Shown piece after piece: positions 7,389 to 12,754 of a DNA stretch of 20,627 nucleotides. The stretch is taken from contig JBDGXI010000037.1 in NCBI GenBank assembly GCA_039584685.1, positions 1 to 20,627 on the forward strand, given 5' to 3'. The position numbers were made by a program, and so were the translations under genes. Position 1 is the first letter of the stretch, and each line of letters begins with the position of its first letter. A model generated the notes under the pieces. That model was given only the letters and a program-made list of their open reading frames with translations, ran no database searches and was not told the origin of the DNA. The DNA is from Benthicola sp039584685. Its GTDB lineage: Bacteria; Gemmatimonadota; Gemmatimonadetes; Palauibacterales; Palauibacteraceae.

Positions 7389-8564
7389 TCAGTCCGAGAG
7401 CCAGGCGAGACCGTCCTCGCGGATATGCGCGGTACGGCCGTCACTAAGGCGGAGACTTGCCTCGAACCCTGAGGGCGTCAGCGACATCGCGGGCGGCCAT
7501 GCCAGGCCGGGCACGGGCGGAGAGCCGAGTCCCAGCTCGCCGACGTCGGGCGCCCAGGACCCTTCTTCGCCGGCCCGCGCCCGCTGCCGATAGTACACCT
7601 GGCGGAGAGCCCACAGCGCCTTCTCGGACTCGGCGAGCCCGCGGACCGACCCGGTCGGATGATCCGAGCCGACGAACTCGACGATGCCCCACATCTCCGG
7701 ATAGTGCATCGCGATCAGTCCCTGCGGAGACCACACCCAGTTGTCCTCCGGCAGGAACTCGCCCGTGTCGGGGTCCGTCAGCTTCACGTATCGACCTTCC
7801 TCGGCCCGAGAAGCCCACTGGACGCGCGAGAAGTTGATGCGCCACCTGTCCCCCGGGTCCGGCGGTGCCGATCCGCTTGCCGCCTCCGCGAGAACGCCCC
7901 ACGGGATCGCGATCTCCACCGTCCAGCCCCGGTCCACGTCGGACGGGTCGTTCACCGTCCCGTCCACGGCCACCGCCGTTCGCAGTCCCCTGATGTCCCA
8001 GGCGTCGATCGCCGGACCTCCGTCACGATACGGCTTGACCAGCATCAGGTCCCATACGGTGCCCAACGCGTTGATCTCCAGCTCGTAGTACAGGTGGGTG
8101 TCGGCATCCGGGTCGATGAACACCTCGAAGTCGTTGTCGTGATAGATCACCGCGTCGCGCTCCGTCAGGGCACCCCAGACGTGTGGCTCCTCGAGCGCGG
8201 CCCCGATGTACAGAGACTCGTCGTCCCACAGCAGACGGGCTCGCGTGCGATGCCGGGGGGCGGGCGTCGAGCCGCCTCGTATGTCCACGAAATCGGTCGT
8301 CCACGCGGCCGATTGCCACACCGGGTCGTCGAGAGAGCCATCGATCCGGGGGGGTATGTCCACGAAGCGTGCCGCATACGTCTCTGGTCGCCAGCCGATA
8401 GCGGGCTCCGGTACGCTCGGGAGGTTCGTGCCAGCGGCGTAGGGGGCCGGTCCGCCGACGGCCGGGTCGCCAGACGATCGGGAAGCCGCGTCACAGGACC
8501 AGGTGGCCGCACAGACCGCGACCATGGCGATGATTGCGGCGGCGGAGGATGATGGTCGCGGCAT
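7389..8564 (-). CDS. Secreted CBM9-like carbohydrate-binding protein
   Basis: 391 residues. An N-terminal hydrophobic export signal (AAIIAMVAVCAATWS) is followed by C24. The TWSC context is a poor lipobox, so either a lipoprotein or a soluble periplasmic protein is possible. Residues about 65-260 form a family-9-like carbohydrate-binding domain: IDGSLDDPVW, then ARLLWDDESLYIGAALEEPH, then NDFEVFIDPDADTHLYYELE and INALGTVWDLML, then GWTVEIAIPW. The last 130 residues (after WSPQGLIAMHYPEMWGIVEF) match what commonly follows this domain in stand-alone CBM9-like proteins. It is the first gene of the minus-strand operon with a symporter and GH130, so it probably binds the sugar that those two import and phosphorolyse. 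No strong ribosome site is seen at ATG 8564. Confidence 0.85.
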   Translation of the reverse strand: MPRPSSSAAAIIAMVAVCAATWSCDAASRSSGDPAVGGPAPYAAGTNLPSVPEPAIGWRPETYAARFVDIPPRIDGSLDDPVWQSAAWTTDFVDIRGGSTPAPRHRTRARLLWDDESLYIGAALEEPHVWGALTERDAVIYHDNDFEVFIDPDADTHLYYELEINALGTVWDLMLVKPYRDGGPAIDAWDIRGLRTAVAVDGTVNDPSDVDRGWTVEIAIPWGVLAEAASGSAPPDPGDRWRINFSRVQWASRAEEGRYVKLTDPDTGEFLPEDNWVWSPQGLIAMHYPEMWGIVEFVGSDHPTGSVRGLAESEKALWALRQVYYRQRARAGEEGSWAPDVGELGLGSPPVPGLAWPPAMSLTPSGFEASLRLSDGRTAHIREDGLAWLSD

Positions 8565-8926
8565 ATCGAGCCCGATCGCCCTTCCAGGTGGTTGGAATGC
8601 GGAGTCAGCACCTGCACGGTGCCCACCCTGACCTGTCGAAACTCTGTTCCCGCACCTGCACCGTCAACGAGCGCGCAGATGAGTGGGCGAGACCGCGTCT
8701 ACTGCACGAACGCGGCCCAATGATCCTTTTTGCACGATAGGCGCGTCAGCGAGCAGGGGGGACCGGGCGTGGAAAAAACGCATAAGTGCCAACGATGACG
8801 TCGGTTACAGAGCAAGACCCGGACCGGGTACGGCCGTTGCGGATTGTGGCTGCGACAGCGGCAACAACGGCCTCGCGTCGCAAGGGTGTGGTGCGAGCCG
8901 GAGGCCGCCCGGTGGAGGTGGCTGAA
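8565..8926. other. Divergent intergenic region with a probable control site for the sugar operon
   Basis: Lies between the starts of the minus-strand sugar operon and the + strand TonB-C gene. It contains two copies of GCACCTGCAC (8608-8617 and 8652-8661), a minus-strand TTGACG -35-like box (8667-8662), an A/T-rich spot (CCTTTTTGCA near 8726) and a CGGTTACAG element (8803-8810... read on the + strand) that resembles promoter elements elsewhere in the window. I see no coding sequence in it. Confidence 0.45.
8608..8661. promoter_or_regulatory. Paired 10-bp direct repeat, putative operator of the sugar operon
   Basis: GCACCTGCAC occurs exactly twice, at 8608-8617 and 8652-8661, 44 bp apart (about four helical turns). 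The first copy is also half of a small inverted repeat (GCACC TGCAC GGTGC, 8608-8622). The second directly abuts the minus-strand TTGACG box at 8667-8662. A repressor bound here would overlap the promoter and the leader of the CBM9-like gene at 8564. Function is inferred from position and repetition only. Confidence 0.4.
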
Positions 8927-9700
8927 ATGAGCGGCATCGTAACTGTCCAGCGCGCGAGGATGGCCGGGATCCTGTTGGTCTGGTCTCTTGCCCTCGTCGC
9001 ATCCCCCCTCGGCGGTCAGGACGCGGACCAGGCCAGCGGTCCTCTGCTGAAGGCCGACCTGGTGAGGATCCTGGCGACGGGCGACTACACGGAAGACGAG
9101 GTTCTGCACATCGTCAAGATGAGCTGCGTCAGCTTCCGTCCGACGGAGCGGGATCGGCGCGACCTCCTGGCCCTGCCGCACGGCGATCCCGTGCTCGGCG
9201 AAATCCGCCGGTGCCGGGCGCAGGGGCAAGCCGCCGGTTTCTCCGACGGCATTCCGCGCGCGAATCGAATCAGCTCGACCGAATCCGAACCGGACTCGAA
9301 AGACGAGGTTCTCCGGGTCGTCAGGCTCTCGCCGGATCCGCTCGGGAACCGTCCCGCCCCGGCCGCGCCCCGGTTCACGATGGTGCTGGTCGAGAGGGAT
9401 CGCGACGCACTGACTGCCTCCGACATTCCTCCGCTGCTTCAGAACTGGGACGAGATATCCGAACGGCTGCTCGAGGAATACCGTCCGAATGTACGCCGTG
9501 ATGGGAAAGTCGTGGTTCGCGTACGGGTGGACGAGACGGGCCGCGCCGCGGACTCCCTGCTCACGGAATCGAGCGGTGATCCCTATCTCGATGCGGCGGT
9601 GCTCGCGACCGTGCCCGCCATGCGGTTCAAGCCGGCCATGAGCCGTGACCGCCGGGTCGCGGCTTGGACGGAGCTCCCGATCGCGTTCGAGACGCCGTAG
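8927..9700 (+). CDS. Secreted TonB C-terminal-domain protein with a Cys-containing N-terminal module
   Basis: 257 residues. The N-terminus has a signal peptide or anchor (MAGILLVWSLALVASPLGG, cleavage near GG|QD). Residues about 37-90 form a small helical module, LLKADLVRILATGDYTEDEV through SCVSFRPTERDRRDLLAL to EIRRCR, with two Cys that could pair. The C-terminal 80 residues are a TonB-C fold: EYRPNVRRDGKVVVRVRVDE, then DPYLDAAVLATVPAMRFKPA, ending TELPIAFETP. TonB-C domains contact TonB boxes of outer-membrane receptors or act as stand-alone periplasmic modules. There is no Pro-rich periplasm-spanning linker, so a classical ExbBD-driven TonB is unlikely. ATG 8927 has GGAGG (8914-8918 region) at ideal spacing; the frame is open upstream to 8786 but that part looks non-coding. 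Confidence 0.8.
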   Translation: MSGIVTVQRARMAGILLVWSLALVASPLGGQDADQASGPLLKADLVRILATGDYTEDEVLHIVKMSCVSFRPTERDRRDLLALPHGDPVLGEIRRCRAQGQAAGFSDGIPRANRISSTESEPDSKDEVLRVVRLSPDPLGNRPAPAAPRFTMVLVERDRDALTASDIPPLLQNWDEISERLLEEYRPNVRRDGKVVVRVRVDETGRAADSLLTESSGDPYLDAAVLATVPAMRFKPAMSRDRRVAAWTELPIAFETP

Positions 9701-9727
9701 CGCTCAGAAGCCCCCGCACTTGTGGAG

Positions 9728-9750
9728 GCCGGGAGCTCAGTCCTCCCGGC
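9728..9750. terminator. 8-bp perfect hairpin between convergent genes
   Basis: GCCGGGAG (9728-9735), loop CTCAGTC, CTCCCGGC (9743-9750). It lies where the TonB-C gene (ends 9700) and the minus-strand DUF4342 gene (ends 9737) converge, and it includes the latter's stop codon. There is no T-run, so any termination would be weak or rho-assisted. Confidence 0.4.
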
Positions 9751-10123
9751 GCTCGACCGCGATCGTGCAGTTCGTCACCAGTGCCGCGACCGCTCCGATG
9801 GCGGCCCACACCGGAAGCAGCATCGCACCGACTACCCCGATCGCCAGCGGGATCTCGATCAGCGTGTTGCCCTCGTCGGACCGGATGGTGATGCGGCGGA
9901 TATTGCCCTCCCGCACCAGCTCCTTCACCCGGGTCAGCAGGTCTTCACCGCGCACCGAATACTCTTCCCGTGCCTCCTCGGTCGTCTCGTCGGCACTATC
10001 TTCCGCCGCTTCTTCATCTGCCTCCTCGGCTGCCTCCGCAGCCGCCTCGACTTCGACCTCGACTTCGATGCCGTCTACTTCCGCCTGGGCCTTTTCCTCT
10101 GCTTCCTTGTGCTCGTCCGTCAC
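9737..10123 (-). CDS. DUF4342-domain protein with a long acidic N-terminal segment
   Basis: 128 residues. Residues about 1-60 are highly acidic and low in complexity (GIEVEVEVEAAAEAAEEADE, then repeated EEA/DETTEEAREE). The C-terminal part is a DUF4342 domain: RVKELVREGNIRRITIRSDE, then LIEIPLAIGVVGAMLLPVWA, then AIGAVAALVTNCTIAVER. The IPL...ALV stretch is a glycine/alanine-rich hydrophobic hairpin, so the protein is probably membrane-associated. Function of the family is unknown; it is often found with a UBA-like helix, here perhaps EDLLTRVKELVREGN. GTG 10123 was chosen because GGGAGG lies 5 bases upstream and the frame further upstream (to 10342) translates to Arg/Pro-rich noise. It diverges from the zinc-finger gene. 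Confidence 0.8.
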   Translation of the reverse strand: MTDEHKEAEEKAQAEVDGIEVEVEVEAAAEAAEEADEEAAEDSADETTEEAREEYSVRGEDLLTRVKELVREGNIRRITIRSDEGNTLIEIPLAIGVVGAMLLPVWAAIGAVAALVTNCTIAVERRED

Positions 10124-10434
10124 ATCGACCTCCCGTAGTGGGCCTCGTCCCGGTCGGATCCGCTGAGGACCCGGACCGTGCGTGTACGATCCCCCTACGA
10201 GATTCAGACCGCGAAGGTTTTGTCGGGCCGACATCAGGCCCGTTGAAGGCCTGGTGCGTGGGTTTCCCGACGGGACAGGAAGTCCCGAAGCGCGCCCTTC
10301 GGTCCACCGTGCCCGGCGAGCGGGCCGACGGGGCCGTGACAAGCCGGCGCGGCACCGTTAGGATCACGATAACCTCTATGGGTGGTGGTGCTTGGGCGGT
10401 GACCCCATCGAGCTGGAAGACCCGGAGGTACATC
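10124..10434. other. 311-bp divergent intergenic region
   Basis: Separates the DUF4342 gene (-) from the zinc-finger gene (+). It holds two small perfect inverted repeats, CGGGCC/GGCCCG (10224-10242, 7-base loop) and CGGGAC/GTCCCG (10271-10287, 5-base loop), and a good + strand promoter at 10336-10364. No coding sequence is supported. Confidence 0.45.
10336..10364 (+). promoter_or_regulatory. Sigma-70-like promoter of the zinc-finger gene
   Basis: GTGACA (10336-10341; 5 of 6 to TTGACA), a 17-base spacer, and TAGGAT (10359-10364; 4 of 6 to TATAAT). It points at the GTG start at 10435, giving a leader of about 63 bases. This is the best housekeeping promoter match I found in the window. Confidence 0.5.
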
Positions 10435-11022
10435 GTGGAGTGGCGGATCTACAGCCGCGCCGAACGCGTGTACGGAGCGATGCTCAAGGAACCGGCCGTC
10501 GTGCAGACGATGCATGGAGCGGTCGGCGCGGAGGCCGGTGACTACCTGGTCGTCGATCTCGACTGCGAACGAATTCGGTACTACCCGGCGCGCTATTTTC
10601 AACGGTCCTACGAGCCGGTGGAGCGTCCGGTTCCTCTCACGGCACTCGCCGACCTCTCCGAACTGGTGATCCGGCACGTCATCGAGTCGGGCGTGGAAGC
10701 GATCGGCGAAACGTGTGTGAGATGCGGTAAACGCCGAACCCGCATGGAGTTCGAGGGTGTGCCCACATGTATGGATTGCGAGCTCAAGCTCAAGGCGGGG
10801 CGTGAGGAGACCCTTCGGTGTCACCACGATGGAGCCGAGATGCGCAAGGAGGTGATCCAGAACGTCATCGTGGACCGGTGTCCGGGATGCGGCGGCGTCT
10901 GGTTCGATGGCGGCGAGCTGGAGATTCTGGGCGCCGCTTTCCGGCGCGCGACCGACTTCGGGATGCCCGCCGAACTGGCTTCGCGTCTGATCCACGGACT
11001 GGTGGAACGGGACGTGGACTGA
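10435..11022 (+). CDS. zf-TFIIB-like zinc-finger protein
   Basis: 195 residues, cytoplasmic by composition. N-terminal part (about 20-62) contains MHGAVGAEAGDYLVVDLDCE and YPARYFQRSYEPVE, a small beta-domain I recognise only loosely. Two Cys pairs follow: C94/C97 (CVRC) with C112/C115 (CMDC), a likely zinc site. The zf-TFIIB-like segment comes last: LRCHHDGAEMRKEVIQNVIV, then DRCPGCGGVWFDGGELEIL with C149/C152. In this segment the first pair, normally CPxC, is C129-H-H-D132, so one Cys ligand is missing and His131 or Asp132 may substitute. GTG 10435 is preferred because GGAGGT lies 5 bases before it. A role in nucleic-acid or protein binding is likely; no specific function can be assigned. 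Confidence 0.75.
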   Translation: MEWRIYSRAERVYGAMLKEPAVVQTMHGAVGAEAGDYLVVDLDCERIRYYPARYFQRSYEPVERPVPLTALADLSELVIRHVIESGVEAIGETCVRCGKRRTRMEFEGVPTCMDCELKLKAGREETLRCHHDGAEMRKEVIQNVIVDRCPGCGGVWFDGGELEILGAAFRRATDFGMPAELASRLIHGLVERDVD

Positions 11023-11090
11023 TTGCCGAAGGAACCGCCGGATTGCCAGTGCTCGCGCCTCTCTCCTGCCGTTTCATCGTAGCACGATTC

Positions 11091-11100
11091 TTGATATAGA
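11091..11100 (+). promoter_or_regulatory. Possible -10 region of the glutamate dehydrogenase gene
   Basis: TTGATATAGA is the most A/T-rich spot in the 188-bp gap before gdhA. TATAGA (11095-11100) or GATATA could serve as a -10 element with a leader of about 105 bases. The matching -35 position (TTTCAT, 11072-11077) is weak, so this rests mostly on the -10. Confidence 0.3.
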
Positions 11101-11210
11101 AACCGCCATTTCCCGGGGTGTCGGCAGCCTGATCGGGCTGGGTGTGGAGTGCTCGACGACGCGCGCGCCCGACCGCTGAACAACCGGTTACCACGAAAGG
11201 AACACGGAGC

Positions 11211-12575
11211 ATGAGCAGCCCCGCCAACAATGAGATCCGACAGGAACTCGAGAGGTTCATGGCCAAGGTCATCAAGCGGAACCCTGGCGAATCCGAGTTC
11301 CATCAGGCTGTGCGCGAAGTCGCGCACAGCGTTATCCCGTTCACGTTCGACTATCCGGAGTATCGAACCGAGAAGATTCTCGAGCGGCTGACCGAGCCGG
11401 ACCGCATCATCATCTTCCGCGTCTCGTGGGAGGATGACGAGGGCAACGTGCGGGCCGACCGGGCCTGGCGAGTCCAGTTCAACAACTCGATCGGGCCGTA
11501 CAAGGGCGGACTGCGGTTCCACCCGAGCGTGAACCAGAGCATCCTGAAGTTCCTCGGCTTCGAGCAGGTGTTCAAGAACAGCCTCACCACGCTCCCCATG
11601 GGCGGCGGCAAGGGCGGAGCCAACTTCGATCCGAAAGGCAAGAGTGACCGCGAGGTCATGCGGTTCTGCCAGTCGATGATGACGGAGCTGTACCGTCACA
11701 TCGGGGCCCGCGTGGACGTTCCGGCCGGCGACATCGGCGTCGGCGCCAGGGAGATCGGATACCTGTTCGGGCAGTACAAGCGCTTGCGCAACGAGTTTGA
11801 AGGGGTGCTGACCGGGAAGGGCCTGGCGTTCGGCGGAAGCCTGATTCGCACTGAGGCCACCGGGTACGGCACCGTCTACTTCATGGAGGACATGCTGAAG
11901 CACCGGGGCGACGGCCTGAAGGGCAAGAAGTGCACGGTGTCCGGCTCGGGCAACGTGGCGATCTACACGATGGAGAAGCTGCTCGACCTCGACGCGGTGT
12001 CCGTCACGGCCTCGGACTCGGGCGGCACGATCTACGACCCGGACGGCATCGATCGGGAGAAGCTCGCGTGGATCAAGGAGCTCAAGGAAGTACGCCGCGG
12101 CCGGATCAGCGAGTACGCCGAGCACTTCGGCTGTGAGTACCTGCCGGGCAAGCGTCCGTGGGTCGTTCCCTGCGACCTGGCGTTTCCGAGCGCCACGCAG
12201 AACGAGCTGGACAGCGAGGATGCCCGCACGCTCGTCGACAACGGGTGCATCGGCGTCGCGGAGGGCGCGAACATGCCCAGCGATACCGATGCGGTAGCCG
12301 TGTTCCAGGAAGCGAAGATCATGTATGGGCCGGGTAAGGCCGCGAACGCCGGCGGCGTGGCCGTTTCGGGCCTGGAGCAGAGCCAGAATTCAACCCGCGT
12401 CGCCTGGACGCGTGAGGAGGTGGACGAGAAGCTCCACAAGATCATGGCGGACATCCACGAGCAATGCGTCATTTACGGCGGGAAGGATGACGGTTACGTG
12501 GACTACGTCGACGGCTCGAATATCGGCGGTTTCGTGAAGGTGGCGAACGCGATGCTCGGATACGGCATCGTCTGA
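11211..12575 (+). CDS. gdhA: NADP-specific glutamate dehydrogenase
   Basis: 454 residues, the length of the hexameric NADP-type enzyme, which interconverts 2-oxoglutarate plus ammonia with glutamate in the cytoplasm. Near-complete collinearity with the Escherichia coli type is visible: GPYKGGLRFHPSVN, then LPMGGGKGGANFDPKGKSDR with catalytic K134, then DVPAGDIGVGAREIGYL with D174, TGKGLAFGGSLIRTEATGYG, the nucleotide loop SGSGNVA (244-250), TASDSGGT at the cofactor-selecting strand, CATQNELD-like SATQNELD, and VAEGANMPSDTDA. The TASDS strand is like NADP-type enzymes. ATG 11211 matches the usual N-terminus; GAAAGGAA stands about ten bases before it. One small difference from the E. coli sequence as I recall it is AN for SD after KGG. 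A strong terminator follows, so it is probably monocistronic. Confidence 0.95.
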   Translation: MSSPANNEIRQELERFMAKVIKRNPGESEFHQAVREVAHSVIPFTFDYPEYRTEKILERLTEPDRIIIFRVSWEDDEGNVRADRAWRVQFNNSIGPYKGGLRFHPSVNQSILKFLGFEQVFKNSLTTLPMGGGKGGANFDPKGKSDREVMRFCQSMMTELYRHIGARVDVPAGDIGVGAREIGYLFGQYKRLRNEFEGVLTGKGLAFGGSLIRTEATGYGTVYFMEDMLKHRGDGLKGKKCTVSGSGNVAIYTMEKLLDLDAVSVTASDSGGTIYDPDGIDREKLAWIKELKEVRRGRISEYAEHFGCEYLPGKRPWVVPCDLAFPSATQNELDSEDARTLVDNGCIGVAEGANMPSDTDAVAVFQEAKIMYGPGKAANAGGVAVSGLEQSQNSTRVAWTREEVDEKLHKIMADIHEQCVIYGGKDDGYVDYVDGSNIGGFVKVANAMLGYGIV

Positions 12576-12604
12576 GCCGAGCGACTCCGAGCCGGAATAA
12601 TCCT

Positions 12605-12643
12605 GCCGCCGGTGACCGCACGGTCGCCGGCGGCTTTGTCTGT
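12605..12643 (+). terminator. Intrinsic terminator of gdhA
   Basis: Arms 12605-12617 (GCCGCCGGTGACC) and 12622-12634 (GGTCGCCGGCGGC) pair over 13 bp with one T-G wobble around a GCAC loop, followed by TTTGTCTGT. It begins 30 bases after the gdhA stop codon. This is the clearest rho-independent terminator in the window. Confidence 0.85.
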
Positions 12644-12754
12644 CCGGAACGGTACCCACCGTCGCCGGTACTGTCGTAGCAGCCACGTGCAGCGGCTTAC
12701 AGTTCGGCCGCGGGCAAGAGTGACGGAAACGACCGAATACACAGGACGAGCTTC

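Noticed and set aside
8581..8596. TTCCA-N6-TGGAA inverted repeat before the CBM9-like gene as an operator
   Set aside because: Arms of 5 bp with no second copy; expected by chance, unlike the exact 10-bp repeat nearby.
8683..8925. Possible small + strand gene and an N-terminal extension of the TonB-C protein (from 8786)
   Set aside because: The extension has no signal or homology, while ATG 8927 has an ideal GGAGG site followed directly by a signal peptide.
10821..12125. 434-codon minus-strand frame opposite gdhA and the zinc-finger gene
   Set aside because: Crosses two well-supported + genes and an intergenic gap; no motif in its product.
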